Part shown: in pieces, positions 8,356-15,182 of the stretch | How positions within the stretch are numbered: the first letter of the stretch is position 1 | How the letters are laid out: each line of letters begins with the position of its first letter | The notes under the pieces: model-generated | Seen by the model: only the letters and a program-made list of their open reading frames with translations | Databases searched by the model: none | Told to the model about the DNA's origin: nothing | Source: CAKKQX01 sp046313915 | GTDB taxonomy: Bacteria; Pseudomonadota; Gammaproteobacteria; Burkholderiales; SG8-41 | Direction: 5' to 3' | NCBI GenBank assembly: GCA_046313915.1 | Contig: JBKBXX010000068.1 | Coordinates: 1-18,771 of the forward strand | Length of the DNA: 18,771 bases | Program-made: the position numbers and the translations under genes

Positions 8356-9693
8356 CTATTTCGCCAGCGCTGCGGCCTGGCCGGCGAGCTCGACCGCGCG
8401 TGCGTAATTCCGGCGCGCGGTGCTGTTCCAGTATTCCTCGAGCGCCGTCACCTGCTTGGTTTTTTGCGCATCGCGCTTGGTATTGCGATAGAGCGCCAGA
8501 AATTCCTTGTCGCGCGATTTTTCGGCCGAGACCACCGGCGTATAGGCGAGATCGCGCGCTTCGGCGAGCAGTTGTTGCGCCTGGGCGTTGGGTTTGCCGG
8601 CGAGTTTCGCTGCCGCCTCGTTGATCGCCCTGGTCGCCGCCACCAGTTCCTTGTGACGGAAAGTGATGGTGTGATCGAAGATCGAGCTCACCAGATAGTA
8701 GCGCGATTCCGACAGTTCGGAATCGAAGTTGACCTTGGGCTTGATCGATCCGGTGAAGGGATTGGGGAAGCCTTTGGGCGCCTTGGCATAGACGCTCGGC
8801 AGCACCGGCAGGCGGCTGATCTTGGGATCGAACAGCACTTCCTGGCCTTCGGGCGAGAGCGTGAAGGCGATGAATTTCTTGCCGGCTTCGGCGTTTTTCG
8901 CACCCGCGACGAGACCGATGTTGGCGGGCACGATTGCCGTCATCGAGGGGTAGACGAAACCTGCCGGAAAACCCGAGGCGATCGCCGCCAGCCCGAAGAA
9001 GTCGATGACCAGCCCCAGCCCGAACTGGCCGTTGTTGACGCCGTCGGGCACGCCGAAGCTTCTCTCGGTGATGGCGGCGCAGTTGCCGGCGATCTGCAAC
9101 AGCTGGCGCCAGCCTTTGTCCCAGCCTTCGCCCTGCAGGATGGTTTCCACCGTGAGGTGCGTGGTGCCGGAGCGCGAAGGCGAGGAAATCGCGACGTGGC
9201 CGAAATAGACCGGTTTCGCGAGATCGGCCCACTCCCTGGGTTCGGGAAGCTTGTGGGCCTTGAGATAGCGCGTGTTCCACATGATGCCGTAGCCGGCGAG
9301 CGCCTGGCCCAGGTAATAGCCGTTGGGGTCGTTGATCGGGTAATTGCCGATTTTCTTCGGCACCGCGGGATTCGCGAGCTCGGGTATTCTGGCCAGCAGT
9401 TTTTCCTTGGCCAGCACTTCGAATGCGTCCGGCGCCGAGACCCAGAACACGTCGGGCTTGTTGCCGGCGGGGGCTTCGCGGATGTAGGCCACGCCCGCCG
9501 GCGTGGGCTTGTTGAGGATTTCCACCTTGGTGCCGGGATTTTTCGCCTCGAACGCTTTCTTGAATGCTTCGGTGAGTTCCTTGGGGAAGGAGGTGACGAT
9601 GACGACTTGCTGCTGGGCTGCCGCCGGCATGGCGGCACCGAGCGCGAGCGCGGCGCCCAGCAGGGTGGAAACAAAAAGGCTGAACGGTTTCAT
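8356..9693 (-). CDS. ABC importer periplasmic solute-binding protein
   Basis: A 445-residue periplasmic receptor. Residues 1-27 form a clear signal peptide ending AMPAAAQ. The mature protein begins QVVIVTSFPKELTEAF, typical of type 2 binding proteins of the iron(III)/phosphonate/phosphoglycerate group. SRSGTTHLTVETILQ (about 174-188) resembles the phosphoglycerate or 2-aminoethylphosphonate branch more than classical FbpA. A YY pair occurs at 332-333, but not at the place of the FbpA iron-binding tyrosines, so iron is only one option. At 445 residues it is longer than FbpA (about 310-340); the extra length is a charged helical C-terminus. GGAG lies 8 bases before the ATG. It is the first gene of the four-gene operon. 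Confidence 0.88.
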   Translation of the reverse strand: MKPFSLFVSTLLGAALALGAAMPAAAQQQVVIVTSFPKELTEAFKKAFEAKNPGTKVEILNKPTPAGVAYIREAPAGNKPDVFWVSAPDAFEVLAKEKLLARIPELANPAVPKKIGNYPINDPNGYYLGQALAGYGIMWNTRYLKAHKLPEPREWADLAKPVYFGHVAISSPSRSGTTHLTVETILQGEGWDKGWRQLLQIAGNCAAITERSFGVPDGVNNGQFGLGLVIDFFGLAAIASGFPAGFVYPSMTAIVPANIGLVAGAKNAEAGKKFIAFTLSPEGQEVLFDPKISRLPVLPSVYAKAPKGFPNPFTGSIKPKVNFDSELSESRYYLVSSIFDHTITFRHKELVAATRAINEAAAKLAGKPNAQAQQLLAEARDLAYTPVVSAEKSRDKEFLALYRNTKRDAQKTKQVTALEEYWNSTARRNYARAVELAGQAAALAK

Positions 9694-9756
9694 TTTGGGG
9701 TCTCCTCGGCGATAAAATCCATGGGCATGATGCGAGATGCGGCTACGACGGCTCCG

Positions 9757-9787
9757 ATTTTAATAAAATTCTTGAAATTCCACGCAA
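9757..9787 (-). promoter_or_regulatory. Possible promoter of the ABC importer operon
   Basis: On the - strand, TTGCGT (9787-9782) precedes an AT-rich stretch containing TATTAA and TAAAAT (down to 9757) with spacers of 16 to 19 bases. It is the only AT-rich stretch upstream of the solute-binding protein gene in a high-GC background. The match to the sigma-70 consensus is weak, and the start point cannot be fixed. Confidence 0.25.
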
Positions 9788-9809
9788 TCGCGCCGCGGGC
9801 GGCGCGGCA

Positions 9810-9838
9810 CTTGAATTCTACCGTTGCCTGCCCCATAT
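9810..9838 (+). promoter_or_regulatory. RpoH (sigma-32) heat-shock promoter of htpG
   Basis: CTTGAA at 9810-9815 and CCCCATAT at 9831-9838 are separated by 15 bases. This matches the established sigma-32 consensus (CTTGAA, spacer of about 13-17, CCCCATnT) at every conserved position. Transcription would start near 9845, leaving a leader of about 20 bases that holds only the GGGAGG ribosome binding site (9856-9861). That is too short for an RNA thermometer. A second CTTGAAA at 9771-9777 has no matching -10 box. Confidence 0.88.
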
Positions 9839-9865
9839 GGGGAAATCGGCAATCCGGGAGGAAAA

Positions 9866-11773
9866 ATGAGCGATACCAGTACCAAGGAAACCCTGGGCTT
9901 CCAGGCCGAAGTCAAACAGCTGCTCAATCTGATGATCCACTCCTTGTACAGCAACAAGGAGATCGCGTTGCGGGAGCTCGTTTCGAACGCGTCCGATGCC
10001 TGCGACAAGCTGCGCTTCGAGGCGCTCACCGACGCGGCGCTTTATGAAAACGACCCCGATCTCAGAATCCGCCTCAGCTACGATCCCGAGGCGCGCACCA
10101 TCACCGTCGCCGACAACGGCATCGGCATGTCGCGCCAGGAAGTGATCGAGCACATCGGCACCATCGCCAAGTCCGGCACGCGTGAATTCTTCCAGAAGCT
10201 CACTGGCGACCAGGCGAAGGACGCGCACCTGATCGGCCAGTTCGGCGTCGGTTTCTATTCGGCTTTCATCATTGCCGACAAGGTGACGCTCGTCACGCGC
10301 CGCGCCGGCCTCACCGCCGAGCACGGGGTGCGCTGGGAATCCGACGGCAGCGGCGAATACACCATCGAGACGGTGGCAAAGGCGGCGCGCGGCACCGAAG
10401 TCACGCTGCATCTGCGCGCGGGTGAAGACGAACTGCTCAACGGCTACAGGCTGCGCTCCATCATCCGCAAGTATTCGGATCACATCACGCTGCCGATCGT
10501 GATGAAAAAAGAGGAATGGGACAAGGATTCCGGCAAGAACCGGCTCACCGACGAGGAGGAGACCGTCAACCAGGCGAGCGCGCTGTGGGCGCGGCCCAAG
10601 TCGGAGATCACCGAAGAGCAGTACCACGAATTCTACAAGCATGTCGCGCACGACTTCGAGGCCCCGCTTGCGTATTCGCACAACCGCGTCGAAGGCCGCA
10701 AGGAATATACCCTGCTGCTCTATATCCCGGCACACGCGCCGTTCGACCTGTGGGACCGCGAGCACCGGCGCGGCATCAAGCTCTACGTGCGGCGCGTGTT
10801 CATCATGGACGATGCCGAGCAACTGATGCCCGGCTACCTGCGTTTCGTGCGCGGAGTGATCGATTCCAACGACCTGCCGCTCAACGTCTCGCGCGAAATC
10901 CTGCAGGAATCGAAAGACATCGAGGCCATCCGCGCCGCGGCGGTGAAGCGCGTGCTGTCGATGATCGAGGATCTTGCCGAAAACCACAAGGACAAGTTTG
11001 CCGTTTTCTGGAAGGAGTTCGGCACGGTGTTCAAGGAAGGCGTCGGCGAGGATCACGCCAACCGCGAACGCATCGCCAGGCTGCTGCGCTTCGCTTCGAC
11101 CTGCAAGGATACCGAAGAGCAGGACGTTGCGCTCGCCGATTACGTGGCGCGCATGAAACCGGGGCAGGAGAAAATCTATTACGTGACTGCCGACAGCTTT
11201 GCCGCGGCGAAGAACAGCCCGCACCTCGAAGTGTTCCGCAAGAAAGGGGTGGAAGTGCTGCTGCTGTGGGAACGCGTCGATGAATGGGTGGTCTCGCACC
11301 TCACCGAGTTCGAGGGCAAACCCCTGCAGTCGGTGACGCGCGGCGCGCTCGACCTGGGCAAGCTCGAGGACGAGGCGGAGAAAAAAGAGCAGGAAAAAGA
11401 AGCCGGCGAATTCAAGGAGCTGGTCGAGAAAATCAAGAAATCGCTGGGTGAGCGCGTCAAGGACGTGCGGGTGACGCTGCGGCTCACCGAATCGCCGGCG
11501 TGCCTGGTGACCGACGAACACGACCTCAACGCCAATCTGCAGCGCCTGCTGAAGGCGGCGGGACAGAAAGTGCCGACATCCAGGCCCATCCTCGAAATCA
11601 ACCCCCATCACCCGCTGGTGCTGCGGCTCAAGGCCGAAACCGACGACGCGCGCTTCAACGACCTCGCGGCGTTGCTGTTCGATCAGTCGCTGCTCGCCGA
11701 AGGTGGCCAGCTCGAAGACCCGGCGGGCTTCGTGAAACGCCTCAACCAGCTGATGCTGGCGCTCGGCAGCTGA
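9866..11773 (+). CDS. htpG: Molecular chaperone HtpG (Hsp90)
   Basis: A 635-residue ATP-dependent cytoplasmic chaperone, the normal length for bacterial Hsp90. The N-terminal GHKL ATPase domain shows ELVSNASDA (Glu37 and Asn41, the catalytic and Mg-binding positions), DNGIGM (83-88), and the lid and glycine loop GQFGVGFYSAF (124-134). The middle domain carries NVSREILQ, whose arginine contacts the ATP gamma-phosphate. The C-terminal dimerisation region follows a charged linker rich in K and E (about 510-530). The frame is open 14 codons upstream, but ATG 9866 has GGGAGG 4 bases before it and gives the canonical beginning (ETLGFQAEVKQLL). It is driven by the sigma-32 promoter just upstream and is probably monocistronic, because a hairpin follows. 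Confidence 0.98.
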   Translation: MSDTSTKETLGFQAEVKQLLNLMIHSLYSNKEIALRELVSNASDACDKLRFEALTDAALYENDPDLRIRLSYDPEARTITVADNGIGMSRQEVIEHIGTIAKSGTREFFQKLTGDQAKDAHLIGQFGVGFYSAFIIADKVTLVTRRAGLTAEHGVRWESDGSGEYTIETVAKAARGTEVTLHLRAGEDELLNGYRLRSIIRKYSDHITLPIVMKKEEWDKDSGKNRLTDEEETVNQASALWARPKSEITEEQYHEFYKHVAHDFEAPLAYSHNRVEGRKEYTLLLYIPAHAPFDLWDREHRRGIKLYVRRVFIMDDAEQLMPGYLRFVRGVIDSNDLPLNVSREILQESKDIEAIRAAAVKRVLSMIEDLAENHKDKFAVFWKEFGTVFKEGVGEDHANRERIARLLRFASTCKDTEEQDVALADYVARMKPGQEKIYYVTADSFAAAKNSPHLEVFRKKGVEVLLLWERVDEWVVSHLTEFEGKPLQSVTRGALDLGKLEDEAEKKEQEKEAGEFKELVEKIKKSLGERVKDVRVTLRLTESPACLVTDEHDLNANLQRLLKAAGQKVPTSRPILEINPHHPLVLRLKAETDDARFNDLAALLFDQSLLAEGGQLEDPAGFVKRLNQLMLALGS

Positions 11774-11786
11774 CCGGAGGAAAGCC

Positions 11787-11806
11787 CGCCCGCGTCTTCG
11801 CGGGCG
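11787..11806 (+). terminator. Stem-loop after htpG
   Basis: CGCCCGCG (11787-11794) and CGCGGGCG (11799-11806) pair perfectly over 8 bases around a TCTT loop, 13 bases after the htpG stop. The stem is all G-C and would be very stable. No T-run follows, so it is not a canonical intrinsic terminator; it may protect the mRNA 3' end or act with Rho. Confidence 0.45.
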
Positions 11807-11872
11807 CCGTCCGGTGCTCGCTCGAGGGCTGCGCTTGCCGGTTTTGCGGGATGGGCGGCGGACCGCGCCCGC

Positions 11873-12019
11873 TCAGGCGGCGGTTGGTGCCGCGTCGGCG
11901 CCGGTTTGTTGCGGCTGCGGTAGCTTTTCCTGCTTTTTCGCCAGCTTGGCTGCGCGCATGAGGATTTTCCTGATTTTCTGTTTCCTGCGCCTCGCCGCCA
12001 GCATCTTGGAATGGGTCAT
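11873..12019 (-). CDS. Small highly basic protein, 48 residues
   Basis: A short frame on the - strand between htpG and the Bug gene. The product starts MTHSKMLAARRRKQKIRKIL and continues with lysine-rich AAKLAKKQEK before a low-complexity tail (PQPQQTGADAAPTAA). About 15 of the first 33 residues are K or R. The first two thirds would form an amphipathic basic helix, as in small nucleic-acid or ribosome-associated proteins; that role is inference. It resembles unnamed small basic proteins I associate with betaproteobacteria, but I cannot confirm the family here. An in-frame stop lies upstream, and the ribosome binding site is weak (GGAAA). The codon pattern gives coherent chemistry unlike a shadow frame. 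It is convergent with htpG. Confidence 0.5.
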   Translation of the reverse strand: MTHSKMLAARRRKQKIRKILMRAAKLAKKQEKLPQPQQTGADAAPTAA

Positions 12020-12104
12020 GGCGATTTCCGGTCGTGGGATGAAGCGGATCCGATATCAGTTTGCATCGTTTTGGCGGCGCTGACCAGCGGGAGCAGCGGT
12101 TTTG

Positions 12105-12133
12105 TTGTAAGTAATTGTTTTATAGAGTAAAAT
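12105..12133 (+). promoter_or_regulatory. Candidate sigma-70 promoter upstream of the Bug receptor gene
   Basis: TTGTAA at 12105-12110 and TAAAAT at 12128-12133 are separated by 17 bases in the only AT-rich patch of the 260-base gap. This would give a leader of about 140 bases ahead of the Bug gene. The leader begins with a CCGGC/GCCGG stem (12140-12154) and is otherwise GC-rich without recognised structure. The -10 matches 5 of 6 consensus bases and the -35 matches 4 of 6. Confidence 0.45.
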
Positions 12134-12279
12134 TTACGACCGGCCGCTTGCCGGCAATTCCGCGGCGCGGCTCCGGGGCCGCCGTGCCGAACCGCAACGG
12201 CGGCGGTTTGGCGGCGCGGCCTGTCCAGCGAGTGGCGAATCTGATTTAATTAAAGTCCGCATTCACCGAGGAGGCCAAG

Positions 12280-13251
12280 ATGAGAATCCTGAAACTGTGC
12301 GCGCTGGCGCTGTTCACGGGACTGTCTGTGTGCGCCGCTGCGTTTGCGGCGCAAACCTATCCGGCGCGGGCGGTGCGCATCATCGTGCCGTTCCCGCCGG
12401 GCGAGGCGGCCGACATCATCGCGCGGCTGATCACGCCGGTCATCTCCGAGCGTCTCGGCCAGCAGTTCGTGGTCGACAACCGGCCCGGCGCGAGCGGCCA
12501 GCTCGGGTTGACGCTGCTCAAGCAGGCCACGCCCGACGGTTATACCATCGCGATGGGCCAGGGCGGCAATCTTTCGGTGGCGCCGCACACCTACGCGAAG
12601 CTGCCGTACGACGCGCGCAAGGATTTCTCGGGAATCGCGCTCAACGCGACCAATTACCTCGCCGTGGTCGCCCATCCCGGCGTGCCGTTCAGGACGCCGG
12701 CGGAAATGATCGCGTGGGCCAAGGCCCATCCCGGAAAACTCTCGCTCGGCACCAACGGCGAAGGCGGCTATCCGCACCTCGCGTTCGAGTATCTGTCGCG
12801 CTCGGCGGGGTTCACTTTCCTGCACGTGCCGTACAAGGGCGCATCGCAGATCACGGTGGACGTGCTGGGCGGACAGCTGCATCTGGGCATCGGTTCTTAC
12901 ACCTCGCTTTCGCCGCATGTGCTCTCGGGCAAGCTGCGGTTGATCGGCGTCACCAACAACGTGCGCGTGCCCAACAAGCCCGAGCTGCCGATTTTCGCCG
13001 ACGTGGTCCCCGGCTACGACATGCGCGGCTGGTTCGGCGTCGTCGCGGCCGCCGCCACGCCGCGCGCCATCATCCGGAAGCTCAACGAGGAAATCAACCG
13101 CGCCATGCAGACGCCGGAAGTCAACGCCAAGCTGGTCGACCTCGGGTTGATCGTCGCCAACGAGTCGGCCGAGTGGTTCGACGATTACATGAAGAACGAA
13201 TACGAGAAATACGGCAAGCTGGTGCGCGATATCGGTCTGCAGCCGAAATGA
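12280..13251 (+). CDS. Bug-family periplasmic receptor (tripartite tricarboxylate transporter type)
   Basis: A 323-residue periplasmic solute receptor. A signal peptide covers about 1-23 (LCALALFTGLSVCAAAFA). The mature start QTYPARAVRIIVPFPPGEAADIIAR is the hallmark of Bug (TctC-like) proteins, and NRPGASGQLGL and DGYTIAMGQGGNLSVAP follow in the expected order. FLHVPYKGASQITVDVLGGQ is the second conserved ligand-loop region. Such receptors bind small carboxylates and related compounds. No TctA or TctB membrane partners are encoded in this window, so this is an orphan receptor, a common situation in Burkholderiales. GAGGAGG at 12268-12274 is a very strong ribosome binding site, 5 bases before the ATG. 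The ligand is unknown. Confidence 0.93.
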   Translation: MRILKLCALALFTGLSVCAAAFAAQTYPARAVRIIVPFPPGEAADIIARLITPVISERLGQQFVVDNRPGASGQLGLTLLKQATPDGYTIAMGQGGNLSVAPHTYAKLPYDARKDFSGIALNATNYLAVVAHPGVPFRTPAEMIAWAKAHPGKLSLGTNGEGGYPHLAFEYLSRSAGFTFLHVPYKGASQITVDVLGGQLHLGIGSYTSLSPHVLSGKLRLIGVTNNVRVPNKPELPIFADVVPGYDMRGWFGVVAAAATPRAIIRKLNEEINRAMQTPEVNAKLVDLGLIVANESAEWFDDYMKNEYEKYGKLVRDIGLQPK

Positions 13252-13258
13252 GCGCCGC

Positions 13259-13290
13259 GCCTCGCGCCCGCCTTCGCCGGCGGGCGAGGC
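13259..13290. terminator. Strong GC stem-loop between convergent genes
   Basis: GCCTC plus CGCCC-type sequence at 13259-13272 pairs with GGCGGGC plus GAGGC at 13279-13290, with one small bulge and a 6-base loop. It fills the 43-base gap between the Bug gene (ends 13251) and the opposing gene (ends 13295). It is well placed as a shared, bidirectional transcription end. There is no long T-run on either side. Confidence 0.5.
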
Positions 13291-13294
13291 GGAC

Positions 13295-13954
13295 CTAGGC
13301 GGCGTTTTCCCGCGTTGCGGTCTTTTTCTTCGCCCAGTAGTTGGGATCGGCCTTGGAGCGGGCGAGCGCCTCGGGGGTCTCGAAGCCGGGAGCCATGGAG
13401 GCGGAGGACAGGCCGGCCAGCACCTGATGGTGGTCGATGTTGAGCAGGCGCAGCCAGCTCTGCTGGCCGAAGGTGAGGCCGATGGCGCAACCCAGTTCCA
13501 CCAGTTCCGGCTCGCTGAAATGCCGGTGCATGCGCTCCCAGAAAGCGTCGTCGGTTTCGGTGCGCCAGACGATGGCTTCGGCATAGGCGAGCGCGGCTTT
13601 CTGGCGCTCGTCGTATTTGGCGGATTTCTCGAAGTTCATCAGATCGTCGACCTGGCTTTCGTCGATGCCCGCGCGCTGGCCCTTGATCGAGCGCTGGTTG
13701 CCGCAGAACTCGCATACCACGGCGCGCGAAACATAGATGCGGCACAGTTCCTTGATGGCGTGATCGAGGATGCCGTTTCTGAAAATGTCGTTCCAGGAAT
13801 TGGCGAAGAACCAGAAGCACGCCGGCACGTGGGCGCGTACGGCGGTGCTCTCGGGCCGCGGCGTGCCTTCGCGCACGCAGCGCTCCATTTCGGCGCGCAT
13901 TTCGGGGGTCATTTTTTCCAGCGGAACGTAGCTGATGCGTTGCTTGCCTGCCAT
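13295..13954 (-). CDS. Carboxymuconolactone decarboxylase / AhpD-fold family protein
   Basis: A 219-residue soluble all-helical protein. The core CRIYVSRAVVCEFCGNQRS (about 71-89) holds the C-x-x-C pair (Cys81, Cys84) with a preceding hydrophobic helix, as in AhpD-like members that use the cysteines for redox or peroxide chemistry. The histidine normally four residues after the second cysteine is an arginine here (Arg88). WLRLLNIDHHQVL follows near 167-179. The frame is open 52 codons upstream, but ATG 13954 is preferred: AGGAGG lies 6 bases before it, and the upstream residues have no family resemblance. It is divergent from the LysR gene, a frequent regulator-target arrangement. The reaction is not known. 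Confidence 0.82.
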   Translation of the reverse strand: MAGKQRISYVPLEKMTPEMRAEMERCVREGTPRPESTAVRAHVPACFWFFANSWNDIFRNGILDHAIKELCRIYVSRAVVCEFCGNQRSIKGQRAGIDESQVDDLMNFEKSAKYDERQKAALAYAEAIVWRTETDDAFWERMHRHFSEPELVELGCAIGLTFGQQSWLRLLNIDHHQVLAGLSSASMAPGFETPEALARSKADPNYWAKKKTATRENAA

Positions 13955-14181
13955 GATCTGCCTCCTTCGTTGGATAAACGCGGTAAAAAGCAAAAAATTC
14001 GTATTCGCCGATGAACGCCGGTTCACGCGGCTGAAATCCTGCGGCCCGGTCATCCGGCATGCGGGTCGTTCCCGAGTTGCGGTCTGACCCGTGTGTGCGT
14101 CGAGCGGCATTGTGGTTGTCCGTTCCGGCGCGCACGCTCAAGCCGGCACTTCGTGTCCGGATTCGACGCTAATTATGAGCG

Positions 14182-14210
14182 TTGCGTAAAAATTTGGTAT
14201 CCTGCAAAAT
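14182..14210 (+). promoter_or_regulatory. Possible promoter of the LysR gene
   Basis: TTGCGT at 14182-14187 and CAAAAT at 14205-14210 are 17 bases apart, upstream of the TTG start at 14233. The match is moderate (3 and 4 of 6 consensus bases). It lies inside the dyad listed separately, so a regulator bound there could block it. Confidence 0.3.
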
Positions 14211-14244
14211 TCAAACACATTGTTGTGAAAACTTGAATACCAAA
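14193..14244. promoter_or_regulatory. Nested dyad over the LysR gene start, candidate operator
   Basis: Three pairs of inverted elements occur in mirrored order: TTTGGTAT (14193-14200) with ATACCAAA (14237-14244), TTCAA (14210-14214) with TTGAA (14233-14237), and CACA (14216-14219) with TGTG (14224-14227). Their centres lie within 5 bases of one another. The span of about 50 bases matches the footprint known for LysR-type tetramers. The right arm covers the first codons, which fits autorepression. The role is inferred. Confidence 0.45.
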
Positions 14245-15132
14245 ACCGGCCTGCTGCCGCTGATGTCGGGTTTTGCCGCCGTGGTGAAGGCGGGCAGCTT
14301 CACCCGTGCCGCCGGGCAGCTCGGGCTGTCGAAATCGGTGGTGAGCCGCCACGTCTCGGCGCTGGAAAGGGCGCTCGGCGTGCAGCTGCTCTATCGCTCG
14401 ACCCACAAGCTGGGGCTGACCGAAGCGGGGGAGCGCTTCTATGCGAGCTGCAAGGATCTGGAACAGGTCGCGGAGCAGGCGCTGGCGGCGGCGAATGCCG
14501 CCAGACAGACGCCGAGCGGCCTGTTGCGCGTGACGCTGCCGCAAACGCTGGTGGTGTCGCCGCTGGGGCCGCTCATCGCGCGCTTCCAGCAGACTTATCC
14601 CGAAGTGCAGCTCGACGTGCGCGTGACCAGCCTGCAGGTCGATCCGATCGAAGAAGGCTTCGATCTCGCGCTGCGCATCGGCGATCTCGCTGATTCCAGC
14701 ATGGTTTGCCGCAAGATCCGCGACGTGCGTTTCCAGGCGGTGGCGACACCCGCCTACCTCGAACGTCACGGCACGCCGCGCACGCCGCAGGAACTGCGCG
14801 GCCACAACTGTCTGGTGTATTCCGAATTTGCCACGCGCGGGCGCGGCTCGTTCGCGGGCGGCGCGCGCCGCAAGCCGGTGGCGCTCAGCGGCAACCTGAG
14901 CACCAATAGCGGCGTGCTGCTGATGCACGCGCTGCTGGCGGGGCAGGGCATCGTCATCGGGCCCGACATCATGTTCGAGCCGCGGGTGAAAAAGCGCGAA
15001 GTGCGGGTGATACTCGACGAGCACGCGCCGCCGCCCACCGGGCTCTACGCGGTGTTTCCGCCGGGGCGCTTCGCTTCGGCGGGCCGCAAGGCGTTCGTCG
15101 ATTTCCTGATCGCCAATCTGCAGCGGCGCTGA
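14233..15132 (+). CDS. LysR-family transcriptional regulator
   Basis: A 299-residue DNA-binding regulator. The winged helix-turn-helix occupies about 10-68: FAAVVKAGSFTRAAGQLGLSKSVVSRHVSALE, then LGVQLLYRSTHKLGLTEAG. The rest is the two-lobed effector domain (GLLRVTLPQTLV, then DLALRIGDLADSSM, ending with a small hydrophobic C-terminus). This resembles the LysR subgroup with a DLALRIG motif that commonly controls a neighbouring divergent gene. The frame is open from 14182. TTG 14233 is chosen because it gives the family's usual N-terminus about 20 residues before SFTRAA; ATG 14263 is the alternative. No strong ribosome binding site is visible. The divergent CMD-fold gene is the likely target. 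Confidence 0.9.
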   Translation: MNTKTGLLPLMSGFAAVVKAGSFTRAAGQLGLSKSVVSRHVSALERALGVQLLYRSTHKLGLTEAGERFYASCKDLEQVAEQALAAANAARQTPSGLLRVTLPQTLVVSPLGPLIARFQQTYPEVQLDVRVTSLQVDPIEEGFDLALRIGDLADSSMVCRKIRDVRFQAVATPAYLERHGTPRTPQELRGHNCLVYSEFATRGRGSFAGGARRKPVALSGNLSTNSGVLLMHALLAGQGIVIGPDIMFEPRVKKREVRVILDEHAPPPTGLYAVFPPGRFASAGRKAFVDFLIANLQRR

Positions 15133-15142
15133 CGGCGCGAAC

Positions 15143-15168
15143 CAGGGCGAAAAAGCCCGGCATCCCTG
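15143..15168. terminator. Weak competing stems between convergent genes
   Basis: CAGGG (15143-15147) can pair with CCCTG (15164-15168), or GGGC (15145-15148) with GCCC (15155-15158), in the 50-base gap between the LysR and MFS genes. Read on the - strand the inner stem has a run of T in its loop, and a T-run also lies upstream of the outer stem. Neither makes a canonical terminator. Confidence 0.25.
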
Positions 15169-15182
15169 AAAAACGCTTGCGG

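Noticed and set aside
11814..12083. 89-codon frame on the + strand after htpG
   Set aside because: It has no ribosome binding site, an implausible Cys- and Arg-rich composition, and lies opposite the better-supported small basic ORF.
13955..14110. 52-codon upstream extension of the CMD-fold gene
   Set aside because: The AGGAGG site fits the ATG at 13954, and the extension shows no conserved features.
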